In this document: one piece after another, positions 1 to 6,162 of the stretch
How the letters are laid out: each line of letters begins with the position of its first letter
How positions within the stretch are numbered: the stretch's first letter is position 1
NCBI GenBank assembly: GCA_035702845.1
Contig: DASSZK010000332.1
Span: 1-19,359 of the forward strand
Direction of reading: 5' to 3'
DNA: 19,359 nucleotides
Source: JAJZMF01 sp035702845
GTDB lineage: Bacteria > Actinomycetota > Acidimicrobiia > Acidimicrobiales > Palsa-688
Translations under genes and position numbers: made by a program
Notes under the pieces: model-generated
Told to the model about the DNA's origin: nothing
Seen by the model: the letters and a program-made list of their open reading frames with translations, nothing else
Databases searched by the model: none

Positions 1-1
1 C

Positions 2-874
2 ACCTTCCACACCCTGGACCGGGTCAAGACGGCGGCAGGGGAGGGGGAACCCGAGGTGGCAGCCAAGCGCCTGGCCGGCGAGCAGGCCGCCATCGGTTGC
101 TCCGACGCCTTGCTGGCGTCGTCCGAGGTGGAGGCCACTGAGCTGGTGAAGCTCTACGGGGCAGACCCCGAGCGGGTCCAGGTGGTGGCCCCAGGGGTGG
201 ACACGGCCTATTTTTCGCCGGGGGACCAGGGCCAGGCCCGCCGGGCAGTCGGCCTCCCCGAAGGCGTACCGATCGTGCTGTTCGTGGGGCGGGTCCAGCC
301 ACTGAAGGGCCTGGTTTGCGCCGTTGAGGCCTTGGCTGTCCTGGCCGGGGCGGGCGGCGGTGGTCATGCGTTCTCGGGCAGGGCCAAGGCTGCCCATCTG
401 GTCGTGATCGGAGGCCCCAGCGGACCCCGGGGCGAGCAGGAACTGCAAAGCGCCCGCGCCGTGGTGGAGCGCCATGGCCTGGCGGACCGGATGACGTTGT
501 TGCCGCCCCAGCCCCATGAACTGCTCTCTACCTACTACCGGGCGGCGGACACCTGTATCGTCCCGAGCCGGTCTGAGTCCTTCGGGCTGGTCGCCTTGGA
601 GGCCGCCGCGTGTGGCATCCCCGTCGTCGCCTCTGCCGTGGGCGGCCTCACCCGCCTTGTCGACCACGGGCGCACGGGGTACCTGGTACCCGCCGGGGAT
701 GCCGACGGCTTCGCCCATTTCCTCGGTGAAGTGCTCTCGGACCGCTCTTTGGCCCGTGCTCTGGGTGAGGCGGCGCACCGGCGCTCAGCCGGTTACACAT
801 GGCGCGCCGCGGCCCGCAAGGTGTCGGCTCTGTGCAGCACACTTGCGGGACGCGAGCTCGTCAGCTGCCGGTAG
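2..874 (+). CDS. MshA-like GT4 family glycosyltransferase, 5' end outside window
   Basis: The reading frame is open from the window edge (codons from base 2 read TFHTLDRVK), so the N-terminal acceptor domain is mostly missing. The first in-window start, GTG at 56, is internal to the homology and is not the true start. The visible part is the C-terminal GT-B nucleotide-sugar-binding domain: APGVDTAYFSPGD, then IVLFVGRVQPLKG, then the GT4 signature SRSESFGLVALEAAACGIP with the two glutamates of the E-x7-E motif, then GGLTRLVDHGRTGYLV. The HTL-RVK segment and overall pattern resemble D-inositol-3-phosphate glycosyltransferase (MshA), the first step of mycothiol synthesis with UDP-GlcNAc. Related GT4 enzymes share these motifs, so the substrate is inferred. 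Stop TAG at 872-874. Confidence 0.82.
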   Translation, partial: TFHTLDRVKTAAGEGEPEVAAKRLAGEQAAIGCSDALLASSEVEATELVKLYGADPERVQVVAPGVDTAYFSPGDQGQARRAVGLPEGVPIVLFVGRVQPLKGLVCAVEALAVLAGAGGGGHAFSGRAKAAHLVVIGGPSGPRGEQELQSARAVVERHGLADRMTLLPPQPHELLSTYYRAADTCIVPSRSESFGLVALEAAACGIPVVASAVGGLTRLVDHGRTGYLVPAGDADGFAHFLGEVLSDRSLARALGEAAHRRSAGYTWRAAARKVSALCSTLAGRELVSCR

Positions 875-1131
875 CGCAACGACACCAAGGCGCGCAGCTC
901 AGTCCTAATATCGCCGGCGCCACCAGCGCGCCCCGATAATCGCTGGCGTCATGTTGTCCTCACGATTAGCGTCCAATGCCGTGCTGAGGTCTCGAGCCTT
1001 TGATACGACGACGCCGGGTAATCCCGGCGATGGCGCGTAGCAGCACATAACGCGATCACCCCGGGCCGGCGGCTCGGGGGTGCTTTGTCTCCTGGCCGGG
1101 CCGGTGGCCGCCCGAGAGAGGAGATAACACG
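875..1131 (+). promoter_or_regulatory. Structured leader of the ThrRS-like gene
   Basis: This 257-nt non-coding gap has a -10-like TAATAT at 906-911, with no convincing -35. It is followed by several inverted repeats: CCAGCG/CGCTGG (923-928 with 941-946), CCTCA/TGAGG (958-962 with 985-989), a perfect 7-bp stem CGCCGGG-TAAT-CCCGGCG (1012-1029), and CACCCC/GGGGTG (1057-1062 with 1077-1082) followed by CTTTGT. A Shine-Dalgarno AGGAG sits at 1119-1123, 8 nt before the ATG. No T-box consensus is visible. The long folded leader suggests possible attenuation of the synthetase gene, but some hairpins may simply end transcription of the upstream glycosyltransferase. Confidence 0.4.
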
Positions 1132-2367
1132 ATGGTCTTGCCCGATCACCGAAAGATCGGCCGCCAGCTGGGGATATTTGCCAGCAGTGACGTATGCGGG
1201 CCAGGGCTGCCTTTGTGGCTCCCCGCAGGCACCGCGGTGCGCGACGAACTCGAGCGCTTCGTGGTTGAGCTCGAGCGCGAGGCCGGCTACGAGCACGTGC
1301 ATACCCCGATGTTGGCCAAGCGTGCCCTGTACGAGCGCTCGGGTCACTGGGTGCACTACCGCGCCGATATGTGGCCACCTATGGACATGAACGGCGAGCA
1401 AGTTGTGTTGCGGCCGATGCTTTGCCCCCATCACATCCTCATTTATGAGTCGGAGGCTCGCAGCGCCCGCCGGTTGCCGGTGCGCATTGCCGAGGTCGGG
1501 GCGATGTTCCGCCGTGAACGCTCTGGCTCGGTGGGTGGCCTGTCGCGTGTGCGCCAGATGACGTTGAATGACGGCCACGTTTTTGCCGCGCCCGATCAGG
1601 TCGGCAAGGAGGTTGCTTCGATATTGGGACTGATCGGCCGCGCCTACCGCACTTTGCGCCTCCCTAAGCCGCGCCTGCGTCTATCGCTGCACGGAGAAAG
1701 CGACAAGTACGCCGCCGCGCCGGGCATTTGGCTCCGCAGCGAAGCGGCGCTGCGGGGCGTGCTGGACAAGTTGGGCATGGATTATGAGCAAGCGCCCGGC
1801 GAGGCCGCCTTTTATGGCCCCAAGATCGACATCCAGGTAAGGGATCCACTCGGGCGCGAGCAGACGCTGTCGACTGTGCAACTGGACTTTCACCTCCCGG
1901 AGCGCTTCGGCCTCAAATACCGCTCGGGGACCGGCGAGGCGGTGCCGGTGATGGTACATCGGTCGATCGTTTCCACCATGGAGAGGATGGTGGCCCACCT
2001 ACTCGAGGTCCACGCCGGAGCGCTCCCTTTTTGGATCTCGCCGGTCCAGGTCTTGGTATTGCCGGCGACTGGGGACGCGCTCGCCTACGCCGTCGAGGTG
2101 CACGCTGCCCTTGGAAAGGTGGGGATCCGGGCGGAGCTGGACAGCAGGGACGAAACTCTTGGGGCCCGGGTACGCGACGCGCGCCATAAGCATTTCCCGT
2201 GCATGGTTGTTGTGGGGGAACGGGAAATGACCAACCGCTCCGTTTCCGTCCGGGGCCCAGGCGGGAGGCAACACGAGGAGTTGGCGCTCGGGCCCTTCGT
2301 GGACAAGCTGAGGGAGGCATCGCGCCTGCGCGCCCCCGACGTCGCAGTGGCAGGGCACCCCTCCTGA
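1132..2367 (+). CDS. thrS: Short threonyl-tRNA synthetase-like protein (no TGS or editing domain)
   Basis: This 411-aa class II aminoacyl-tRNA synthetase starts directly at the catalytic core (DHRKIGRQLGIF); canonical ThrRS is about 640-690 aa. Catalytic features are intact: motif 2 with R127-x-E129 followed by SGSVGGLSRVR, and the zinc ligands C98 (MLCPHH), H149 (NDGHVF) and H276 (MVHRS). The segment from S281 (STMERMVAHLLE) corresponds to motif 3. Residues from about 300 (FWISPVQVLVLP) form the HGTP anticodon-binding domain. The N-terminal TGS and post-transfer editing domains are absent. Similar short second copies occur in actinobacteria, some as self-resistance versions against ThrRS inhibitors such as borrelidin or obafluorin. 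ATG 1132 has a good SD (AGGAG, 1119-1123). It may be a back-up or inhibitor-tolerant enzyme, with a full-length ThrRS elsewhere; that role is inferred. Confidence 0.88.
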   Translation: MVLPDHRKIGRQLGIFASSDVCGPGLPLWLPAGTAVRDELERFVVELEREAGYEHVHTPMLAKRALYERSGHWVHYRADMWPPMDMNGEQVVLRPMLCPHHILIYESEARSARRLPVRIAEVGAMFRRERSGSVGGLSRVRQMTLNDGHVFAAPDQVGKEVASILGLIGRAYRTLRLPKPRLRLSLHGESDKYAAAPGIWLRSEAALRGVLDKLGMDYEQAPGEAAFYGPKIDIQVRDPLGREQTLSTVQLDFHLPERFGLKYRSGTGEAVPVMVHRSIVSTMERMVAHLLEVHAGALPFWISPVQVLVLPATGDALAYAVEVHAALGKVGIRAELDSRDETLGARVRDARHKHFPCMVVVGEREMTNRSVSVRGPGGRQHEELALGPFVDKLREASRLRAPDVAVAGHPS

Positions 2368-2505
2368 CCGGTGCACTCGTCGCCTCCTACCGCTACCATT
2401 GGCTCTGCTGTGGCTCGGAGGCGCTCCGGCGTTTCGTTCGGGGAAGTGCGAAGCGTTGTCGCCTTCGGGCTGCAGCAGTACAGCCCACCTGTGATCGGCC
2501 CCCTC

Positions 2506-2511
2506 TATGGT
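2506..2511 (+). promoter_or_regulatory. -10 box of a leaderless proC transcript
   Basis: TATGGT matches the actinobacterial TANNNT -10 and ends 6 nt before the proC ATG at 2518, so the predicted transcription start falls on the start codon. No Shine-Dalgarno sequence precedes the ATG. The bases between the box and the ATG are TGAGCC, closely similar to those before rex. No clear -35 is visible. Confidence 0.5.
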
Positions 2512-2517
2512 TGAGCC

Positions 2518-3327
2518 ATGACCGCCAAGTTGCTGGTTGTAGGTGCAGGCAAGATGGGCGAGGCCCTGCTGGCAGGGGTGCTCAGCTCGGGATGGGCCTC
2601 CGCGGACGAGGTCGCTGTCTGCGAGGTCTCGGCCGTCCGGCGCCAACAACTTGTTGCCCCCGGTGCTCTCCTTGACCGCTACCGGGGTGTGACCCTGGGC
2701 GACGGCCCGATCGGTCCGGCGCAGGGGGCAGTCGTCGCCGTCAAGCCCGCCGACGTGCGCACCACCTGCGAAGCCCTCCGGGCAGCGGGGGTGCCCCGCG
2801 TCCTGTCGATCGCCGCCGGAGTGCGCTTGGCCGAACTCGAGTCGTGGTGCGGCCCCGACGTGGCCGTCATCCGTGCCATGCCCAACACGCCGGCGCAGGT
2901 GGGCGCCGGGGCGACGGCCCTGTCCAAGGGGGCCCGGGCGTCAGAAGAGGACCTGCAATGGGCGGTGTCGCTCATGAGCTCGGTCGGGCTCAGCGTCACG
3001 GTCCCTGAGAAGATGCTCGACGCCGTCACCGGCCTGTCGGGTTCGGGGCCTGCGTACGTGTTCCTTGTGGCCGAGGCCTTGATCGAGGGCGGGGTCCTCG
3101 CCGGCCTGCCCCGCCCAACGGCGCGTGACCTGGCCGTACAAACCCTCCTCGGCGCGGCCCGCATGATGGCGGAGACCGGTGAGCTGCCTGAGGTGCTGCG
3201 GGCCGGCGTTACCTCCCCGGGTGGGACGACGGCGGCCGGCCTTCGCCGCCTGGAAGCGGCTGCCACCAGGTCGGCGTTCATCGAGGCGGTGGCCGCCGCC
3301 GCAGCTCGTAGCCAAGAGCTGGGCTAG
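2518..3327 (+). CDS. proC: Pyrroline-5-carboxylate reductase
   Basis: This 269-aa protein catalyses the last step of proline synthesis, NAD(P)H-dependent reduction of 1-pyrroline-5-carboxylate, in the cytoplasm. An N-terminal Rossmann motif is seen at residues 4-15 (LLVVGAGKMGEA), then VAVKP at 73-77 and RAMPNTPAQVGAG at 119-131. The C-terminal P5CR signature includes GLSGSGPAYVFLVAEALIEG (172-191) and the GVTSPGGTT loop (230-238). Length is normal for the family. The ATG at 2518 lies 6 nt after a TANNNT box without a ribosome binding site, indicating leaderless initiation. The next gene is a small HTH protein, the same neighbour pair as Rv0500/Rv0500A of Mycobacterium tuberculosis. Confidence 0.96.
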   Translation: MTAKLLVVGAGKMGEALLAGVLSSGWASADEVAVCEVSAVRRQQLVAPGALLDRYRGVTLGDGPIGPAQGAVVAVKPADVRTTCEALRAAGVPRVLSIAAGVRLAELESWCGPDVAVIRAMPNTPAQVGAGATALSKGARASEEDLQWAVSLMSSVGLSVTVPEKMLDAVTGLSGSGPAYVFLVAEALIEGGVLAGLPRPTARDLAVQTLLGAARMMAETGELPEVLRAGVTSPGGTTAAGLRRLEAAATRSAFIEAVAAAAARSQELG

Positions 3328-3362
3328 CTCCCCCAGGCCCGGCTCCCGGTCTTTCGCCACGC

Positions 3363-3400
3363 TCGCTCAGGGGAAAGCCGGGGGTTTCGCCCCTGAGCGA
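3363..3400 (+). terminator. Long hairpin after proC
   Basis: An 11-bp perfect inverted repeat (TCGCTCAGGGG at 3363-3373, CCCCTGAGCGA at 3390-3400) can be extended inward by AAA/TTT across a 2-nt bulge. The nearest T-rich stretch (GTTTT, 3410-3413 region) is about 10 nt downstream, so it is an imperfect intrinsic terminator. It most likely ends proC transcription, but it is also symmetrical enough to be an operator for the following gene. Confidence 0.5.
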
Positions 3401-3417
3401 ACCGTCCCGTTTTCGCC

Positions 3418-3438
3418 TACCCTCATAGTTGGAGAAGG
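3418..3438 (+). promoter_or_regulatory. -10-like box and Shine-Dalgarno of the HTH gene
   Basis: TACCCT (3418-3423) fits TANNNT and would start an RNA near 3430. GGAGAAGG (3431-3438) is a strong SD with 6-10 nt to ATG 3445. It would be only 0-4 nt from the alternative in-frame GTG at 3439, so it decides in favour of the ATG. No good -35 is visible. Confidence 0.4.
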
Positions 3439-3444
3439 GTGAAC

Positions 3445-3648
3445 ATGGGCAAGCTCAATGACGCCCGGCCCAGGTCGCGCTATGTCACGGTTGCCGAGGT
3501 AGCAGACCTGCTCCGGGTCTCCAACATGACCGTATACCGTCTTGTCCAAGCAGGCCGGCTGCCGGCTGTGCGGGTGGGACGCTCTTATCGCATCCGCGAG
3601 GAGGACGTCGACAGCTACCTCGCTGACCAGTACACGGCGGCGGGCTGA
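3445..3648 (+). CDS. Small excisionase/AlpA-type HTH DNA-binding protein
   Basis: This 67-aa protein is little more than a winged helix-turn-helix of the MerR/excisionase type: YVTVAEVADLLRVSNMTVYRL gives the HTH (about residues 13-33), followed by the wing GRLPAVRVGRSYRIRE and VDSYLADQY. The sequence and its position after proC match the conserved actinobacterial family of M. tuberculosis Rv0500A. The ATG at 3445 is chosen over GTG 3439 because of SD spacing. Its TGA stop overlaps the CTG start of the SAM hydrolase (CTGA at 3645-3648), so the two are probably translationally coupled. It likely acts as a transcriptional regulator; its targets cannot be told from the sequence. No integrase is nearby, so 'excisionase' describes the fold only. 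Confidence 0.87.
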   Translation: MGKLNDARPRSRYVTVAEVADLLRVSNMTVYRLVQAGRLPAVRVGRSYRIREEDVDSYLADQYTAAG

Positions 3649-4490
3649 ACGGCCGTTTCGTAGTCAGCCTCCTTACTGACTACGGGCTGAAGGACGGTTT
3701 TGTCGGCGTTGTCCACAGCGTGCTGCGCCGGCGCGCACCCGATGCGCCCATCGTCGACCTCACCCACGGGATAGCCCGCCAGGACGTGAGGGCAGGCAGC
3801 TTGGCCCTCCTGCGCGCCGCGCCCTACCTGGCCGACGGAGCGGTCGTGGGTGTCGTGGATCCCGGGGTCGGGACGCCAAGGAGCATGGTCGCAGTCGAGA
3901 CGGTGGGAGCGGGAGGCGGCCCACTTTTCTTCGTTGGCCCAGACAACGGCTTGTTCCCGCTGGCCCTGGAAGCCCTGGGGGGCGCCAGCGCCGCAGTGGT
4001 CCTGGAAGACCGCGGGTACTGGCTTCCCGCCAAGGGCCCGACATTCGCAGGGCGCGATGTCTTTGCTCCTGCCGCAGCCGAACTGGCCCGGGGGGCCCGG
4101 CTTGCCGACCTCGGCGCTCCGACGGATCCAGCCAACCTGGTGCTCCTGGGACGCCCTGGCGTGTCTCGCCACGACGATGGCTCCCTTGAGTGCGAGGTCA
4201 CCTGGGTCGACTGTTTCGGCAACGTCCAGCTGAGCGCAACCGGGGCCGACCTGGCTGGCGTGGGCTCGTGGTACGAGGTGAGCACGGCTCGGGGTGGCTC
4301 GGCGGTGTTGGCCACCCGGGCACGGACGTTCGCCGACCTGGCGGGAGGCCAGCTGGGGGTGCTGGTCGACTCCGAAGGGCAGGCGGCGCTGTGCTTGAAC
4401 AGGGGCGACGCCGCTGGCGCGCTCGGGCTGGCCGAGGGTGACGTGCTCAGCATGCGCCCCGCACCTGCCGGCAACGCGGGCCGGTCCTGA
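3645..4490 (+). CDS. SAM hydrolase (SAM hydroxide adenosyltransferase, DUF62), CTG start
   Basis: This 281-aa protein belongs to the chlorinase/fluorinase-fold family that hydrolyses S-adenosylmethionine to adenosine and methionine. The family motifs are present in order: LLTDYGLKDGFVG (residues 9-21), VVDPGVGTPR (70-79), VGPDNGLF (97-104), FAGRDVFAPAAAELA (134-148) and DCFGN (189-193). The first canonical start, GTG 3720, would cut off the LTDYG motif. Back to the in-frame stop at 3624 the only start-like codon is CTG 3645, which overlaps the previous gene's stop as CTGA. A rare CTG start with translational coupling is therefore the best model; a sequencing error is the alternative. A perfect 8-bp hairpin (3660-3683) lies inside the first codons. 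Confidence 0.88.
   Translation: MNGRFVVSLLTDYGLKDGFVGVVHSVLRRRAPDAPIVDLTHGIARQDVRAGSLALLRAAPYLADGAVVGVVDPGVGTPRSMVAVETVGAGGGPLFFVGPDNGLFPLALEALGGASAAVVLEDRGYWLPAKGPTFAGRDVFAPAAAELARGARLADLGAPTDPANLVLLGRPGVSRHDDGSLECEVTWVDCFGNVQLSATGADLAGVGSWYEVSTARGGSAVLATRARTFADLAGGQLGVLVDSEGQAALCLNRGDAAGALGLAEGDVLSMRPAPAGNAGRS
3660..3683 (+). repeat. Perfect inverted repeat within the 5' end of the SAM hydrolase gene
   Basis: GTAGTCAG (3660-3667) and CTGACTAC (3676-3683) form an 8-bp stem with the 8-nt loop CCTCCTTA. The stem starts 12 nt after the proposed CTG start codon. The loop has the same sequence as the anti-Shine-Dalgarno tail of 16S rRNA. It could be an mRNA element acting on initiation or a DNA operator. 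Confidence 0.55.
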
Positions 4491-4503
4491 AAGGGCCGGT
4501 CCT
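4478..4503 (+). repeat. Short direct repeat over the SAM hydrolase stop codon
   Basis: GGGCCGGTCCT occurs at 4478-4488 and again at 4493-4503, a 15-nt period with spacer GAAA. The TGA stop (4488-4490) lies at the repeat junction. It looks like a small tandem duplication; I see no function. Confidence 0.6.
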
Positions 4504-4511
4504 AAATGGCC

Positions 4512-4548
4512 AGCGTGATTCGCGCGCTTCGTTGCCGGCGCTCACGCT
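4512..4548 (+). terminator. Hairpin downstream of the SAM hydrolase gene
   Basis: AGCGTGA (4512-4518) pairs with TCACGCT (4542-4548). An inner GCGC/GCGC pair brings the loop down to about 12 nt. No T-tract follows. Its place between the hydrolase stop and the rex promoter suggests a terminator, but the call is weak. Confidence 0.35.
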
Positions 4549-4630
4549 ACGTTCGACGGTGTTAGACCCGGGCCTGGCAGCCGAGCAGAGCTCACCAGAG
4601 CAGGGTCTACAGGCGTTGGTGTACGGCGTC

Positions 4631-4719
4631 GTGCGCTCTGCACCGGTGCGCTCCGGCGGGCACTCCCGCACAAGGGCCACAAGCCCTGGGGAGTATCGTC
4701 ACGGGGCCCGGCGTAGCAT
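4631..4719 (+). promoter_or_regulatory. rex promoter region: palindrome and leaderless -10
   Basis: TAGCAT (4714-4719) fits TANNNT and ends 7 nt before ATG 4727, with no SD in between, so the rex mRNA is probably leaderless. Upstream, GTGCGCTC is directly repeated at 4631-4638 and 4646-4653 around a perfect palindrome GCACCGGTGC (4640-4649). I do not see the usual Rex operator (TTGTGA...TCACAA type), so if rex regulates itself the site must be divergent; the palindrome is the best visible candidate. The rest of 4549-4630 holds nothing I can identify. Confidence 0.4.
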
Positions 4720-4726
4720 TGAGCAA

Positions 4727-5545
4727 ATGGCGCCCGCTCCGCCCGCCCCTGCCCCGGCGCAACTCGCCGCCACGAAGCCCGCACCGGCACGGGCTCCCTC
4801 GCCGGCTCCACGGCGCGAAAGCGCGCATCCAGGGGGCGGCGCCCAGCCGGGCACAGGCTCAGAGACCAGGCAGCCCGCCGTGTTGCCCGAGGTCACGGTC
4901 AAGCGCCTGACCATGTACCTGCGTGCACTGGCGGAGGCAGGCGCCGAAGGCCACGCCACCATGTCATCCGAGGCTCTCGCCACCCGTGCCGGCGTCAACG
5001 CCGCCCAGGTGCGAAAGGACCTCTCTTACCTCGGCAGCTTCGGTACGAGGGGGGTCGGTTACGACGTGGACTCGCTCTGCCAGCACATAAACCGCCACCT
5101 GGGGCTCAACCGCGAGTACCGCGTCGCCCTGGTCGGGGCGGGCAACCTGGGTCGCGCCCTTGCCGGCTACCGGGGCTTTGCAGAGCGCGGGTTCCGGGTG
5201 GTGGCGGCTTTTGACAGCGACCCCGACAAGGTCGGCCGCCATCTTGCCAGTGTCGAGATCCACCCGTTCAGCGCCCTCGAAGAGGTTGTGCGCAGGGAGG
5301 GCATAACGATGGCCCTGCTGGCCACCCCCGCAGGGGTCGCCCAGGAGGCGGCTGAGCGCCTTGCCGCCGCTGGCGTCACCTCCCTGCTCAACTTCGCGCC
5401 GGCCGTGCTCAACCTGGGCCCGGAGGTGTGCGTGAGGCGCGTCGACCTGGGTGTCGAGCTGCAGGTCCTCAGCTACTTCCAGAACACCCTTACCTCGGGC
5501 GAACGTCGAGGCACGGAGCACGCGGAGGCCGGCACATGCCAGTAG
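4727..5545 (+). CDS. rex: Redox-sensing transcriptional repressor Rex
   Basis: Rex senses the NADH/NAD+ ratio and represses respiratory and haem genes when NADH is low. From ATG 4727 the protein is 272 aa. Residues 1-50 are a Pro/Ala-rich, probably disordered extension. The winged-helix DNA-binding domain runs from about 54 to 125 (LPEVTVKRLTMYLRAL, GVNAAQVRKDLSYLGSFGTRGVGYDV). The NADH-binding Rossmann domain has VALVGAGNLGRAL (133-145) and AFDSDP (161-166). The C-terminal helix includes ELQVLSYFQ, used for dimer domain swapping in the family. An in-frame TTG at 4532 would add 65 aa without homology and is rejected; ATG 4727 follows a TANNNT box as a leaderless start. It heads the haem cluster and overlaps the next gene by 10 nt, the arrangement known from Streptomyces rex-hemACD. 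Confidence 0.94.
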   Translation: MAPAPPAPAPAQLAATKPAPARAPSPAPRRESAHPGGGAQPGTGSETRQPAVLPEVTVKRLTMYLRALAEAGAEGHATMSSEALATRAGVNAAQVRKDLSYLGSFGTRGVGYDVDSLCQHINRHLGLNREYRVALVGAGNLGRALAGYRGFAERGFRVVAAFDSDPDKVGRHLASVEIHPFSALEEVVRREGITMALLATPAGVAQEAAERLAAAGVTSLLNFAPAVLNLGPEVCVRRVDLGVELQVLSYFQNTLTSGERRGTEHAEAGTCQ

Positions 5546-6162
5546 ATGCGCCTGTCTTCCACGCCGCCCTGGTCTTGGCGGGAAAACGGTGCCTGGTAGT
5601 GGGCGGCGGCCAGGTGGCATCGCGCAAGGCGGCCGGGCTGCTGGCAGCCCAAGCCCTGGTCCACGTCGTGGCCACCGAGGTGCGCGAGCCCATGCGGGCG
5701 CTGGAGGGCCTGGCCGGGGTGGAAGAGCGCCCCTACCGCCGGGGTGAAGTCGCTGGCTACTGGCTGGCTGTGGCTGCCACGGGCGACCCCGAGGCCAACC
5801 AAGCGGTGTTCGACGACGGCGAGGCTGCCGGCATCTGGGTGAACTCGGCTGACGACCCCGCACGCTGCTCTTTCATCCTTCCCGCCGTTGCCCGTCAAGG
5901 ACCGGTGAGCGTGGCGGTGTCGACCGGGGGCCACAGCCCGGCACTGGCATCTTTTCTCCGGGCTCACGTCGAATCTGAAATGGGCCCAGAACTTGCCGTT
6001 CTCGCGGACCTTTTGGGCGAGATGCGGGCCAGACTAAAAGCGCAAGGAAGGAGCACCGAGGACGTCGATTGGCGACCAGCGCTCGATTGGGCCATGCTCG
6101 ACCTGATAAGGCAAGGACGCCGCGCCGAAGTAAAGGAGCGCCTGGAGGCGTGTCTGTTGTAG
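5536..6162 (+). CDS. Precorrin-2 dehydrogenase / sirohydrochlorin ferrochelatase-type protein
   Basis: This 208-aa protein of the Met8/SirC/CysG N-terminal family oxidises precorrin-2 to sirohydrochlorin with NAD+; some members also insert iron to give sirohaem. The NAD-binding motif is VVGGGQVASRKAAGLL near residue 21, and the family motif NSADDPARCSFILPA lies near residue 110, with the aspartates proposed to act in both dehydrogenation and chelation. VAVSTGGHSPALASFLR follows. ATG 5536 has GGAGG at 5524-5528 and overlaps the end of rex by 10 nt. A C-terminal helical region completes the usual length. The methyltransferase that makes its substrate is the first domain of the last gene of the operon. 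Whether this copy also chelates iron cannot be read from the sequence. Confidence 0.9.
   Translation: MPVDAPVFHAALVLAGKRCLVVGGGQVASRKAAGLLAAQALVHVVATEVREPMRALEGLAGVEERPYRRGEVAGYWLAVAATGDPEANQAVFDDGEAAGIWVNSADDPARCSFILPAVARQGPVSVAVSTGGHSPALASFLRAHVESEMGPELAVLADLLGEMRARLKAQGRSTEDVDWRPALDWAMLDLIRQGRRAEVKERLEACLL

Noticed and set aside
875..1131. T-box riboswitch upstream of the synthetase
   Set aside because: No T-box consensus or specifier-loop arrangement could be found in the leader.
949..1578. Long minus-strand open frame over the ThrRS-like gene
   Set aside because: It is a shadow frame of high-GC DNA opposite a gene with clear ThrRS motifs, and its sequence has no recognisable features.
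3445..3648. Excisionase-like gene as a mark of a prophage or integrative element
   Set aside because: The family is a conserved chromosomal neighbour of proC in actinobacteria, and no integrase or attachment site is nearby.
4532..4726. Upstream TTG start for rex
   Set aside because: The extra 65 residues show no Rex similarity, and a TANNNT box lies just before ATG 4727.
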